Position numbers and translations under genes: made by a program | Shown: positions 28,968 to 38,210 of the stretch, in pieces | Layout of the letters: each line of letters starts with the position of its first letter | Position numbering within the stretch: the stretch's first letter is position 1 | Origin: Flavobacterium sp. BFFFF1 | GTDB lineage: Bacteria; Bacteroidota; Bacteroidia; Flavobacteriales; Flavobacteriaceae | Length of the DNA: 64,000 nt | Direction of reading: 5' to 3' | NCBI RefSeq assembly: GCF_002256285.1 | Contig: NZ_NKJE01000010.1 | Coordinates: 62,001-126,000 of the forward strand | The notes under the pieces: generated by a model | Databases searched by the model: none | The model's input: only the letters and a program-made list of their open reading frames with translations | Told to the model about the DNA's origin: nothing

Positions 28968-29294
28968 TTATACCAATTGAGGCGGTTGCCAGATGCTTCC
29001 TGTAAAGCTGGAGGCGAGGGGAGATTTGTATATGATTTCCTGTCTTGAGATCAGTTCAGAGATCATGACGGGTTCAAAAGTGAGTGCTGTCGAAAAATTG
29101 ATCGCGTGTGCAGCACAGCAACTGCAAATGCAGAATGGGGAGCAAAGGTCGCTTCCCTTGTGGTCGTTATCGGCGGATCCCTTTTCTGTCGTTGCCTTTG
29201 AATCGGAGCAACCGGCATCATCGCCGCCATCTGCACAGGGTATGCAGGACAGCACGGCAAAAAGGCAGGACAATATGAGGCTCAACGTTTTCAC
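28968..29294 (-). CDS. Small Cys-rich exported protein (DUF6660-like), first gene of the metal efflux operon
   Basis: About 108 aa from a GTG at 29294, chosen because it opens a signal sequence (KTLSLILSCLFAVLSCIPCAD). An in-frame ATG at 29411 would prefix 39 residues that are not signal-like. The mature part is acidic, then has HKGSDLCSPFCICSCCAAH, a cluster of five Cys plus two His able to bind metal. This pattern, and its position 92 nt before the efflux pump, match a small family found upstream of heavy-metal efflux genes in Flavobacteriaceae. Its role as metal sensor or chaperone is inference. Confidence 0.68.
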   Translation of the reverse strand: MKTLSLILSCLFAVLSCIPCADGGDDAGCSDSKATTEKGSADNDHKGSDLCSPFCICSCCAAHAINFSTALTFEPVMISELISRQEIIYKSPLASSFTGSIWQPPQLV

Positions 29295-29454
29295 GGTGGT
29301 AAAAATAACAAATGTTTTTATACAATGCCTGCTTTGTGGAAATTTGATATAGAAGTTTATGGAATAAGAGGCGATGAAGACACTAAGAATCGTTCCACCA
29401 CTTGATTCCATTGCAATTAACCGATGGCTGGGATTAAAAGAATCACGTTTCGAG

Positions 29455-29462
29455 CAAATATA
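29455..29462 (-). promoter_or_regulatory. Candidate -7 box of the metal efflux operon
   Basis: Reads TATATTTG on the minus strand, an exact TAnnTTTG match. It lies about 160 bp upstream of the GTG start of the Cys-rich protein and about 45 bp upstream of the alternative ATG at 29411. A TTTTCC about 20 bp further upstream is a weak -33. Confidence 0.45.
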
Positions 29463-29516
29463 GGCCGATCATGTTGACACAGGAAAATGTGTTGTGGTTG
29501 TTTGATAAGGAATAAA

Positions 29517-29546
29517 GCAAAAAAAAGCTGCCCTTTCGGGCAGCTT
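29517..29546 (-). terminator. Strong terminator of the beta-helix surface protein gene
   Basis: A perfect 9-bp stem (AAGCTGCCC / GGGCAGCTT) with a 4-nt loop is followed on the minus strand by a T-run, 34 nt after the stop codon. Confidence 0.85.
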
Positions 29547-29579
29547 GGGTAATATAGTTAAATAACAAACAAACAAGTA

Positions 29580-32500
29580 TTACCTTTTCAATACTTTTTT
29601 AGTAACAACGTAATCCGTTGCTGAGTCAATCAGCTTCACGAAATAAAGTCCACCTGGAAGTGTAGAAATGTCCGTATTCAATGAAGTTTTACCTGCAGCA
29701 ATGTCATACGTTTTTTCGCTTACGACATTTCCACTGTAAGAATACACCACCAGTTTTACTTTCGATGCTTTATCGAGTACGACATCAACATTGAAATTAC
29801 CATTGGTTGGGTTTGGATACAATTCTGAATAAGTGGCTTCTTTTGATTGTACTGTGTTTTCAGGACGTGGAGCAGGACCACATGAAGGTTTTGTCAGCGT
29901 CAGTTTCTTAGATGAAGTTTGCGTCGGTGCACCGCAAACGGTACCTGTTTTCGCCACAGAAAGGATGGTGCCTGAAACCAATGCCTCTGAGAAAGTAACT
30001 TGTACTGTATTGGTACCCTGACCAGAAACAATAGTAGCATTTGCAGGGGCAGTCCAAATGTAACCTGAAGCCTGTGGATCAATTGGAGTACTGTATGTTT
30101 GAGGAACGCCAATCATACTACACTCGATGGTAGCAGGACCAGAAATACTCAATGGCGTAGCCAAAGTAGTGTATACTTTCATCGTGCTTGGCATTGGGTT
30201 AGACCCACAACCGTTGTATGCAGTGATCGAAATGCTTGACCCGGAAACATAATTTGCAGGGTAAACTACAGTGAATGAAGTCTCGTTTGTAGTCAATACA
30301 TTTGAAGTATTGGATGGGTGATTCGCGGTTTTAACGACAGCACCAGTTGGAACTGTAATGATCCAATACGAAGCATAAGCAGACCCTGGGAATGTGTACG
30401 TGTAAGGCGTTCCTGAACAAACTGCATAATTCTGGCCAGAGATTAAACCTGGTAGTGAAGGAAGGTTTCTGCTTACCGTGATGGTTTTTGGCAGGCTTGG
30501 TCCAACGCCGTTTACAGCTTTTACTGTAACTACGCCGGTTGAAGTAAAGTCGTTGCTGTAGATCACACTGATTGTCGAACCGTTTGAGGCACCGCTTATC
30601 GAAGCACCAGCAGGAACCGTCCAGATGAAGCTGTAGAAAGGATTTGGAGCAACACTGTAAGTTACAGCTGTTCCTGTACCCACTACGGCACACACGTTAG
30701 TAAGGGATGGGGTAATTACAGCAGGAGCCAATGGAAGCGCTTTTGTTAAACCTACGTTTCTAGGTGTAGAGACACCACATTGTGCCACTGATTTAACCGA
30801 TACGACGAACACACCAACTTCAGTTGAAGCGTTTTGGAAACTTACCGTGATGGTGTTGGTTCCGTCTCCTGAAAGAATCTGGGCTCCGGCAGGGATATCC
30901 CATTGGTATGTTTGTGCTGATGGTACAGCGGCAACGCTAAATGTAACCGGGATTGCAGTTCCTACATAGTTACCAAAAAGGCTTGTATTGATCGAACTAC
31001 CGGCAGCATTCTTTACTGCAATCGAACCTGGTCTGTAGGGCAGTGTTTTGCTTAGTGCAATGGATCTCAACGCACTGTTACAACCTGCAGCCGATACAGC
31101 CGATACGCTGATGTTACCAACATTTCCTGCACCTGCTGGTACGTTATTGAAATGTACAATGATGCTTAAACCATCTGTTGCAGTCGATACTAAAGTAACT
31201 CCGGTAGGAACACTCCATTGGTAAGAAACGGCATCAGCAACAGCTGGAATAGAGTAGGTTACCGGGGTAGTGGTTCCAACATAGTTACAAACCGCATCAG
31301 GTCCAGTGATCATCGCAGGTCTTGTAGCGAGTGGCAGCACCACAACTTCAATTACTGCTCTTGGTCCTTCCACACCGTTGCTTACCTGTGAAACGTAGTA
31401 GTATTTTGTTCCAACAATAGCAGTTGATGGTGTTGGTGCTGTTAAACTGGCCGACCCAAGGGCAGGTACAGTATACCATTTTAAAGAGGTAGCGTTAACT
31501 AAAGTTGCGGTCAATGCTGGCACAACCTGATTTTGGCAATATTTTAAAGAGGAAGTTACAATTGGCTCTCCTACGCTCAGCATTCCGGCAAATGCACTGT
31601 CAGTGAAGTTCGCCCCTGACAAAGCAATTGAATTCGAAGCGGGTCTGTAGTCTAATCCCGTATACGTTAACGCATTTGAGGTATTGTAAGGAGCAGCTAG
31701 TAAGCCGTTACTTGATGCTACCGTTGTATTGTTGCTTGCAGCATACCAGGATGTCATGTTAAAAGAAGGATTGTTTCCTGCAGTAATGGTTCCTGGTGAA
31801 GTTACCTGTAATACTTTTGAAGTAGTGGTAATTCCTGCAAGGATGTTGTTGTTGAATTTCAAAGTACCGGCAAGTACATTGTTTTCGCAGGCGATACCGT
31901 CAATATGCAATCCTTCAAGGTAATCCACAAAGATTGAGTTGAATATTTTCAACTGTGAATTCCTTCTGATACGGGCAGCACGTTTGTAACCTGCTGCCAA
32001 TGAACCACCGTTAGCCAATGTGGTACGGAATGTTGGCCCAACCATGGTCATATTCGAAAAGATGGCGCTGGTATATGGACTTACTGCAGAACCCGCAGCA
32101 TTATTATCCGATTCAAATCCTTCAGAGGTAGATACAGATGGAGCATCTGCGATTTGAGGATCTCTTACAGAAAGACAAAACTGTACCCTTCCGTTGTAAC
32201 CGTTGTCAGTATCAAAGTCATCGTCAAGATTCCTGTAAGAAACAAGGTGCTTACAGTCTACTGAACCACCAAACCACTCGAAAGCGTCATCATTGGAAAA
32301 CGAAACCTGTACGTAGTCAACAACCGTACCTCTTCCAACAGCACCAAAAGTAAGACCATTGATCTCATTGTTTGGCGCATAAACATAGCCAGCGTACTCG
32401 ATACGAACATATTTCAGCGTACCCGAAGAATCATTGTCGTTTGGCGTTGTACCACCGCCGTATTGCGTGTCGGCAGTTGGAGCAATACCTTCGATGTTGT

Positions 32501-32978
32501 TTACGCCTCCGTTAATGTTAAAGGAAGCTTTTCCCAGAAGGATAATACCACCCCAGTCACCTCTGTTTCTTTGTCCGGCTGGTTTATCCGAGGTAAAGAC
32601 AATTGGGTTGGCTGCAGTACCCACAGCGTTTAGTTTCGCTCCTTTTGTAATAAACAAACCGGCCCCATTGGAAATCTGGTCACCCAATACGACAACACCA
32701 GGCTGGATCGTCAGTGTTGCGTTGTTTTTAACGTAAATCTGTCCCTGCAACTTATAGGTGTTGCCTGTGGTCCAGGTAGTGTTTGTGGTAATGTTTGTGT
32801 TTACATTAATTGCCGTCGTAGGATACACTGTATTCTGTGGATCATAATTGGTCCAGGAATCGGTCCACATGGCAATTGGTGCAGGCGCAAACGCACCGCG
32901 ATAATTGGTTGGCGTGATCTGTGCCTTTGACACACTGCTCACCAGAATGAGCAATGCCCATAAATAGAATTTTTTCAT
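29580..32978 (-). CDS. T9SS-secreted beta-helix and Ig-like surface protein
   Basis: An 1132-aa exported protein. After the signal peptide (MKKFYLWALLILVSSVSKAQ), residues about 40-480 form a right-handed parallel beta-helix. This has the recognisable conserved stretch RNRGDWGGIILLGKASFNINGG, then DDAFEWFGGSVDCKHLVSYRN. The next about 550 residues are five or six Ig/PKD-like domains of about 90 aa (each with QWSVPTGV/QWDIPAGA-like strands). The last 80 are a T9SS type A sorting domain (LYPNPTNGNFNVDV ending VTKKVLKR). Proteins with this N-terminus are often paired with a large TonB receptor, as here. Annotation as a 'transporter' in databases is not supported. It is probably a surface substrate-binding partner. 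Confidence 0.85.
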   Translation of the reverse strand: MKKFYLWALLILVSSVSKAQITPTNYRGAFAPAPIAMWTDSWTNYDPQNTVYPTTAINVNTNITTNTTWTTGNTYKLQGQIYVKNNATLTIQPGVVVLGDQISNGAGLFITKGAKLNAVGTAANPIVFTSDKPAGQRNRGDWGGIILLGKASFNINGGVNNIEGIAPTADTQYGGGTTPNDNDSSGTLKYVRIEYAGYVYAPNNEINGLTFGAVGRGTVVDYVQVSFSNDDAFEWFGGSVDCKHLVSYRNLDDDFDTDNGYNGRVQFCLSVRDPQIADAPSVSTSEGFESDNNAAGSAVSPYTSAIFSNMTMVGPTFRTTLANGGSLAAGYKRAARIRRNSQLKIFNSIFVDYLEGLHIDGIACENNVLAGTLKFNNNILAGITTTSKVLQVTSPGTITAGNNPSFNMTSWYAASNNTTVASSNGLLAAPYNTSNALTYTGLDYRPASNSIALSGANFTDSAFAGMLSVGEPIVTSSLKYCQNQVVPALTATLVNATSLKWYTVPALGSASLTAPTPSTAIVGTKYYYVSQVSNGVEGPRAVIEVVVLPLATRPAMITGPDAVCNYVGTTTPVTYSIPAVADAVSYQWSVPTGVTLVSTATDGLSIIVHFNNVPAGAGNVGNISVSAVSAAGCNSALRSIALSKTLPYRPGSIAVKNAAGSSINTSLFGNYVGTAIPVTFSVAAVPSAQTYQWDIPAGAQILSGDGTNTITVSFQNASTEVGVFVVSVKSVAQCGVSTPRNVGLTKALPLAPAVITPSLTNVCAVVGTGTAVTYSVAPNPFYSFIWTVPAGASISGASNGSTISVIYSNDFTSTGVVTVKAVNGVGPSLPKTITVSRNLPSLPGLISGQNYAVCSGTPYTYTFPGSAYASYWIITVPTGAVVKTANHPSNTSNVLTTNETSFTVVYPANYVSGSSISITAYNGCGSNPMPSTMKVYTTLATPLSISGPATIECSMIGVPQTYSTPIDPQASGYIWTAPANATIVSGQGTNTVQVTFSEALVSGTILSVAKTGTVCGAPTQTSSKKLTLTKPSCGPAPRPENTVQSKEATYSELYPNPTNGNFNVDVVLDKASKVKLVVYSYSGNVVSEKTYDIAAGKTSLNTDISTLPGGLYFVKLIDSATDYVVTKKVLKR

Positions 32979-33025
32979 TTTAAATAAAAGTTTTGGTTTA
33001 TAATGGTAAAGGTATCGCGGTGATG

Positions 33026-33060
33026 TTAACTAATTCTTAACACTTTTTTATATTAAGAAT
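33026..33060. promoter_or_regulatory. TTAAC direct repeats and an 8-bp inverted repeat upstream of the beta-helix gene
   Basis: TTAACT (33026) and TTAACA (33037) are exactly 11 bp apart, with a weaker TTATAT at 33048. ATTCTTAA (33033-33040) and TTAAGAAT (33053-33060) form an inverted repeat with a 12-nt loop. The block lies about 50-80 bp upstream of the minus-strand start at 32978, where an activator site is expected. The spacing resembles PhoB/PhoP-type boxes, but the link to phosphate is only a guess. Confidence 0.4.
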
Positions 33061-33124
33061 ACCCTTACGTTAACAATTTAAATTATTCATTATAAAAAAC
33101 TTATAATGGGCAGCCAACGTAAAG

Positions 33125-36058
33125 TTAAAAGTTGTAGGTTGCGGTTAATGAGAACGTTCGGCCGTACTTCGTAGACCAGATTAAATCGTCTTCTTTGCTG
33201 TTGTATCCATTTTTATTGTCTCGGTCACCGGTAAAAACAGCATTAAAAAAGCCTTTTACTCCGGTGCCTTCCGATACGCCCAAATCCCGGTTGTGGTAAA
33301 ACACCAAATCCTGGGCCAGGATGTTCTGACCGTTTAGTTTTAGCTCTAGCTTGTTGTTCAGGAAAGATTTGGAAATTTGGAAATCGAGGAAGGTCCTGCT
33401 TTTCTCCCAAAGCGTAGGCTCTACTTCTGTATTTCCGACTATGGCGATCCGATTCCCCACCCGGTTCACGTTTAAGGAAACAGACCAGTCTTTATCGGTT
33501 GTGATATATTGTAAACCGGCATTAAATACATAAGGAGATTGGCCCTGCATCGGTCTTTCTTTTTCCGTGTCTGAAACGGCAGCTAGGTTGGACACATCTA
33601 CTTTGGATTTGATGATCGCCAGGTTAGAGAATGCGGTCAGGTTGTTCAGGATACTATTTTCGCTATGCATCAACGAACCCAGTAATGTCCTGAATTCCAG
33701 CTCGAACCCATAATTCGTAGCGCTGTTGGCATTGTCGTAAGTGATTTCCCTATTGTTTACAGTTGCTTTTATTTCTATCGGATCCTTGAATTTTTTGTAG
33801 AAGGTTGATAGCGACAGGATTTGTCCTTTTCCGGGATAGATTTCATAACGGAAGTCCACGTTATCAATAATGGCCCGCTTAAGATTCGGATTTCCGGAAG
33901 TAACAAACCGTGTCATAAAATCATAGAATGCAAATGGTGCCAATTCCCTGAATTCCGGCCTATTTAGCGATTTTGAATAGCTCAGCCTGATGTTTTGTTC
34001 CTTAGTCGCTGCAAAAATGATGTTCGCTGAAGGCAGGAAATCCATTTTTTCCACGTCTATTTTGAGCAATTCTGTTTCACTAAGTTTGGTGTTCAGTTTC
34101 TGGTGGTAATTTTCAATTCGAATCCCATACACAAAACGGAATTTCCTATACGTGTTGTCCATCATCATGAATGCTGCCCGCAGGTTTGAGGACGCATCAT
34201 AAGCATCAAAGTATTTTGTTCCGTCATAAAGTGTAAACCCTCCGACGCCGGGAGCAATGATCCCCATATTCTGTTGGTCGAAGATGTGGTCGTCATCGAG
34301 GTTGAGCAAAGTTTGGTCAAATACCAAATCGCCTACACCGCCGAGCTGGTTGTAGCCCAATTGCCTTGCGTAGAAATTCCTGTTCCTGTTCTGTAGGAAA
34401 ATCCCAAATTTAAAATCGCACAATACACTGCCATAATTGAATTTCTGGGACAGGTCGAATTTTGCGCTGGAGCTGGTCTCAGTATTTTCAGAAAAGAAGA
34501 TTCCGCCGCCGTAATCAGGCCCAATATTTCCATTGGCAATATTGGCTGTATTGGTAATATCAAGTGGATTTGGGTTGGAAGGGTCTTGATAATCCTTGAA
34601 GCGGGTGTAAATATTTCTTCGAAGGTTTGGAATCGACCGCTGGATATCGTTATACGAAACCACCCAGTTAATCCTGAATTTATCCCTGGGCAGGTAATGT
34701 TCTCCCACCAGTTGCCCTGAATAAATGGTATTGCTTGTAAACCAACGGACAGTAGAATAGATCAGTATCGGATTCACCGCTGTAGCTTCAAAAGGGATGC
34801 CAGTACGCTCAACGACCAGATCATCCGAATTAATCGAATATAGGTTTTTAAAGGCAATCGTATTGTTGTTGTTGAATTTAAGCGAAAAATTGGCCATGCC
34901 TCCCGCAAGTGTCTGGACATTATAGTTTTTATCAAAGTAATCTTTGTAAATCACCGGACGCAGGCCTGCTCCCTGTTCCTCAAAGTCACGGCTGATGGAT
35001 TCCGTATAGTTGTTGGTCCTGTTGTACGTCACTGCGGTAAGGATACCCATTTCTTTGCCCCCAAATTGCAGGTGGTATCCGGCTGAATACTGAAAAGCAA
35101 GATTTGGTGCAAAGTTTTTGCTTCGAATACTCCAATCTGTTTTATATGATTTTGCCAGTTCAGCGCGGTCAAGATAGTCGAGGTTTTGAAACGCGGTATA
35201 GCCCGGAAACCCGGAAGGCAAATCCCTTGTACCATCATCAAGGCCAATCCAGTCTGTATTGCCTCCTTTATAGTACAATTGTTTTTTACCCGTCGTAAAG
35301 GTGTTGTAACCGCTCCCGATGGAAAGCGTCTGGAAGTCTTTTTCCGGAATGCCTTTGGTATTGATCTGAATGATTCCGCCGGCAAATTCGCCAGGCATGT
35401 CCGGTGTTGCCGTTTTGTTGATGATCAGGTTGTCGATCATATTGGCTGGGAAAATATTGAATGAGAATGCCTTACGGTCTGGTTCAGAACTGGGCAGCGG
35501 CGCGCCGTTTAGGTAAGAAGTATTGTAGCGGTCATTCAATCCGCGGATGATGACAAACTTATTTTCCTGGATGCTCGCTCCGGAGATCCGTTTCAAAACA
35601 TCCGAAACATTCTTATCCGGCGTCTTTTTGATGGTTTCAGCAGATATTCCATCGGATACGCTGGCGCTGTTTTTCTGGGTCAGCAGCAACAGCTTCACCG
35701 ATTCCGTTTTCAGTTTTGGTGCCGTAATCACGATTTCATCGAGTGATTTGGAATTTTCCGACATCATGACGTCTAAAACGACGCCCTCTGCATTGGTGAT
35801 GGTAACATCCTGGATCACTTTTGTCTGAAAAGAAATGTAACGGAAGGTCACCTCGTAACTGCCAAACGGAACGTTACGGAATTGGAATTTACCATTCAAA
35901 TCAGAAATGGTTTCCTTATTAAGCGTTTTAATCGAAACGGTCACACCGGGGAGCGGCTGCCCGTTTGCCTCTTCAACAACGGTCCCCGATAGGGATGCGG
36001 ATTGACTGAAAATAACCTGAGAACATAGCAATAACAGCAGCGCGTAGCAAAATTTCAT
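33125..36058 (-). CDS. TonB-dependent outer-membrane receptor with N-terminal carboxypeptidase-regulatory-like domain
   Basis: A 977-aa outer-membrane active transporter. The signal peptide (MKFCYALLLLLCSQVIFSQ) precedes a CarboxypepD_reg-like domain (about 22-105, LSGTVVEEANGQPLPGVTV). A plug domain follows (about 130-245, with NVSDVLKRISGASIQ and RGLNDRYNTSYLNGAPLPS), then a 22-strand-type barrel ending in aromatic ATYNF. The motif RGLNDRYN with PDMPGEFAGGIIQINTKG is typical of the receptor class that accompanies beta-helix T9SS proteins. No SusD-like gene is adjacent. The downstream T9SS protein (146 nt away) probably replaces it as a surface partner. The substrate is unknown. Confidence 0.9.
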   Translation of the reverse strand: MKFCYALLLLLCSQVIFSQSASLSGTVVEEANGQPLPGVTVSIKTLNKETISDLNGKFQFRNVPFGSYEVTFRYISFQTKVIQDVTITNAEGVVLDVMMSENSKSLDEIVITAPKLKTESVKLLLLTQKNSASVSDGISAETIKKTPDKNVSDVLKRISGASIQENKFVIIRGLNDRYNTSYLNGAPLPSSEPDRKAFSFNIFPANMIDNLIINKTATPDMPGEFAGGIIQINTKGIPEKDFQTLSIGSGYNTFTTGKKQLYYKGGNTDWIGLDDGTRDLPSGFPGYTAFQNLDYLDRAELAKSYKTDWSIRSKNFAPNLAFQYSAGYHLQFGGKEMGILTAVTYNRTNNYTESISRDFEEQGAGLRPVIYKDYFDKNYNVQTLAGGMANFSLKFNNNNTIAFKNLYSINSDDLVVERTGIPFEATAVNPILIYSTVRWFTSNTIYSGQLVGEHYLPRDKFRINWVVSYNDIQRSIPNLRRNIYTRFKDYQDPSNPNPLDITNTANIANGNIGPDYGGGIFFSENTETSSSAKFDLSQKFNYGSVLCDFKFGIFLQNRNRNFYARQLGYNQLGGVGDLVFDQTLLNLDDDHIFDQQNMGIIAPGVGGFTLYDGTKYFDAYDASSNLRAAFMMMDNTYRKFRFVYGIRIENYHQKLNTKLSETELLKIDVEKMDFLPSANIIFAATKEQNIRLSYSKSLNRPEFRELAPFAFYDFMTRFVTSGNPNLKRAIIDNVDFRYEIYPGKGQILSLSTFYKKFKDPIEIKATVNNREITYDNANSATNYGFELEFRTLLGSLMHSENSILNNLTAFSNLAIIKSKVDVSNLAAVSDTEKERPMQGQSPYVFNAGLQYITTDKDWSVSLNVNRVGNRIAIVGNTEVEPTLWEKSRTFLDFQISKSFLNNKLELKLNGQNILAQDLVFYHNRDLGVSEGTGVKGFFNAVFTGDRDNKNGYNSKEDDLIWSTKYGRTFSLTATYNF

Positions 36059-36233
36059 GTTTGTAAGTTTAATTTTGCTAAACTACCGTCACTTTGTTAT
36101 ATATATGTTAAAATCAATTTACGAAATGTTAAAGAAATTGATGAGAATATTGATTATCAAGGCTTCATTGTCAAGAAAATGTAACGAGACTGTTATGTAT
36201 CTTTACGGCGACCGATATTTTGGCCAACAGCTT

Positions 36234-36241
36234 TATATTTG
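36234..36241 (+). promoter_or_regulatory. Candidate -7 box for the 170-aa membrane protein
   Basis: TATATTTG, an exact TAnnTTTG match, 30 bp before the ATG at 36271. The rest of the 212-bp gap to the divergent TonB receptor is AT-rich, with no other clear element. Confidence 0.42.
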
Positions 36242-36270
36242 GGCATTAACCTTAATGAAATCCCAATCCG

Positions 36271-36783
36271 ATGCATAACGAGAGCAAATTCAAAACGAAA
36301 ACCGGATATTGTCATATTTTGCCTGACAAAATTATATTAACCCGCAGCGGAACGGTGGGTGAAGTCTCCAAAATCGTCGTTGGGAACGGAATATCTAGGA
36401 TGCTGATCATCTACGGCGTGATCGCTTTGTCTTCATTGTACTTCGCATTTACCAGTTTTAAAAGCGGAGAAAATGGATTTGCACTGTTGTACCTTTTTAT
36501 CGTATCCTACATCGTGTATGGAATAACCAAAAGCGTCAATAATTCAGCAACTCCTATTATTATGCGTGATAAAATAAAAGGTGTGACGTTTCATTCGGCA
36601 AAACCCGGACGAACCCGGGCCTATTTTGAAATTGGATTTGAAGATGAAAATGGAAAGTTGAAAAATAGGTTAATTATGCTGCCCGGTTCAATGAATGATG
36701 GAAAAAACGAAACGGAAAAAGCTTTATTTATAATGGAACACGCCGATTTGATTAAGCCCATTAGGAACACATCCCGTTCCTGA
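36271..36783 (+). CDS. Conserved membrane protein, possible bacterial PH-like fold
   Basis: A 170-aa protein opening with a short soluble stretch (TKTGYCHILPDKIILTRSG). Two close transmembrane helices follow (about 42-60 MLIIYGVIALSSLYFAF and 68-86), then a C-terminal soluble domain with IPK-like beta strands (KIKGVTFHSAKPGRTRAYFEIGF). The strand-TM-TM-strand plan, with the phrase HILPDKIILTRSG, resembles membrane-anchored PH-like domain proteins. Homologues in this phylum have carried misleading purine-biosynthesis names, which nothing here supports. The function is unknown. Confidence 0.65.
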   Translation: MHNESKFKTKTGYCHILPDKIILTRSGTVGEVSKIVVGNGISRMLIIYGVIALSSLYFAFTSFKSGENGFALLYLFIVSYIVYGITKSVNNSATPIIMRDKIKGVTFHSAKPGRTRAYFEIGFEDENGKLKNRLIMLPGSMNDGKNETEKALFIMEHADLIKPIRNTSRS

Positions 36784-36801
36784 ACATGGGGATTTCCATG
36801 T
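36784..36801 (+). terminator. Weak hairpin after the 170-aa protein gene
   Basis: ACATGG / CCATGT (6 bp, 6-nt loop) starts right at the stop codon, with a T-run about 15 nt further on. It may act as a terminator. Confidence 0.3.
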
Positions 36802-37055
36802 AAAATACAATAGCTTTTTTGTGGCCTGGTTTGGACAGGTGCAGTTGAAAAATGAGGAAAAGAAAGTAAAGCTTCCATCTTATAAGCGAATGGGTGAATT
36901 TTGCAAGAGTAGTTCCCGCTTTTATAAAAGCAGTTCATTTCTTTTTTGTTTTCTTTGTAATAGGGATAGCCGACCATATTTGGCCGATGCTGTCCGTAAC
37001 GATGGTAACTCAAGGGACACCAAAATACAGTATAAAACAAAAACGCGGCAAACCA

Positions 37056-38210
37056 ATGAAACTTACACGCCTTTTTCAGGATTTTTTCAGAAACGAAAAG
37101 ACCGCGGGACTTGTCCTGATTTTTTGTACAATCGTATCGCTCGGGCTGTCAAACAGCGGAATAGCCGATGGATACCAGCATTTCTGGCATAGTGCACTCG
37201 GGAACCAGACCATAGAGTATTGGATTAATGATGGCCTGATGACCATCTTCTTCCTGTTGATTGGGCTCGAACTGGAACGCGAAATTTACCTTGGTGAACT
37301 CTCAAACATCAAAGATGCCATGCTGCCCATTTTCGGGGCGGCCGGTGGCATGCTTGTCCCAGCGGGAATATTCTTGCTGTTCAATTTTGGGACAGCCACA
37401 CAATCCGGCGCAGGAATCCCAATGGCTACAGACATCGCGTTCGCCTTGGCCATCCTGGCTTTGCTGGGGAACCGCGTTCCCACATCGTTAAAGATTTTCC
37501 TTACGGCGCTCGCAGTCATTGATGACTTGGGGGCCATACTCGTCATCGCATTTTTCTATACGAAGACCATTGCCTTTACAGACCTTTTTATTTCGTTAGG
37601 CATATTCGGCATCCTGCTGGTGTTGAACAGGCTGAAAGTCAGGAACCTGATTCCGTACCTGATCGGCGGCGTTGCCATGTGGTTTTTCATGCTGCATTCG
37701 GGAGTGCATGCCACCATCACGGGCGTGTTGCTGGCGTTCGCCATTCCATTCGGAAACGGAGACGAAAAGTCAACTTCATACATCCTGCAGCATTTTCTTC
37801 ATAAGCCTGTTTCATTTATCATTCTTCCGCTGTTTGCACTGGCCAATACAGCCATTGTACTGAGTTCGGATTTTGGTGCTGTGCTGACCGCCCATTACAG
37901 CATTGGGATCGCGTTAGGGCTTATTGTCGGCAAGCCCTTGGGTATTTTCATCCTCACATATATTGCCGCAACCTGTGGTTTATGCAAGTTGCCGGACGAT
38001 TTGAATTGGAAATCTATTTTGGGCGTCGGTTTTTTAGGCGGTATTGGATTTACGATGTCGATATTCATTACGCTGCTGGCATTCGACGATCAGGCCATCA
38101 TCAGCAATGCAAAGTGTATTATCATGCTTTCCTCGCTTGTGGCGGGGCTGCTGGGATTTGTATCCCTGAAGTTCATACTTAACAAAGAGATAGCAGAAAC
38201 AGATGAATAA
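37056..38210 (+). CDS. nhaA: Na+/H+ antiporter NhaA
   Basis: A 384-aa inner-membrane antiporter exchanging cytoplasmic Na+ (or Li+) for external H+. ATG 37056 (MKLTRLFQDFFRNEKTAG) matches the family N-terminus, and an upstream in-frame extension to 36894 is not NhaA-like. The key acidic residues are present: MATDIAFALAIL (Asp equivalent to E. coli D133) and ALAVIDDLGAILVIAFFYT (the D163-D164 pair). LIGLELEREIYLGELS and SGVHATITGVLLAF are also conserved. The last 8 nt overlap the start of the DUF389 gene, implying translational coupling. Confidence 0.94.
   Translation: MKLTRLFQDFFRNEKTAGLVLIFCTIVSLGLSNSGIADGYQHFWHSALGNQTIEYWINDGLMTIFFLLIGLELEREIYLGELSNIKDAMLPIFGAAGGMLVPAGIFLLFNFGTATQSGAGIPMATDIAFALAILALLGNRVPTSLKIFLTALAVIDDLGAILVIAFFYTKTIAFTDLFISLGIFGILLVLNRLKVRNLIPYLIGGVAMWFFMLHSGVHATITGVLLAFAIPFGNGDEKSTSYILQHFLHKPVSFIILPLFALANTAIVLSSDFGAVLTAHYSIGIALGLIVGKPLGIFILTYIAATCGLCKLPDDLNWKSILGVGFLGGIGFTMSIFITLLAFDDQAIISNAKCIIMLSSLVAGLLGFVSLKFILNKEIAETDE

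Noticed and set aside
36057-36278. 73-aa plus-strand frame in the gap between the TonB receptor and the 170-aa protein
   Set aside because: Overlaps the receptor start and a likely promoter, has no domain, and ends inside the next gene.
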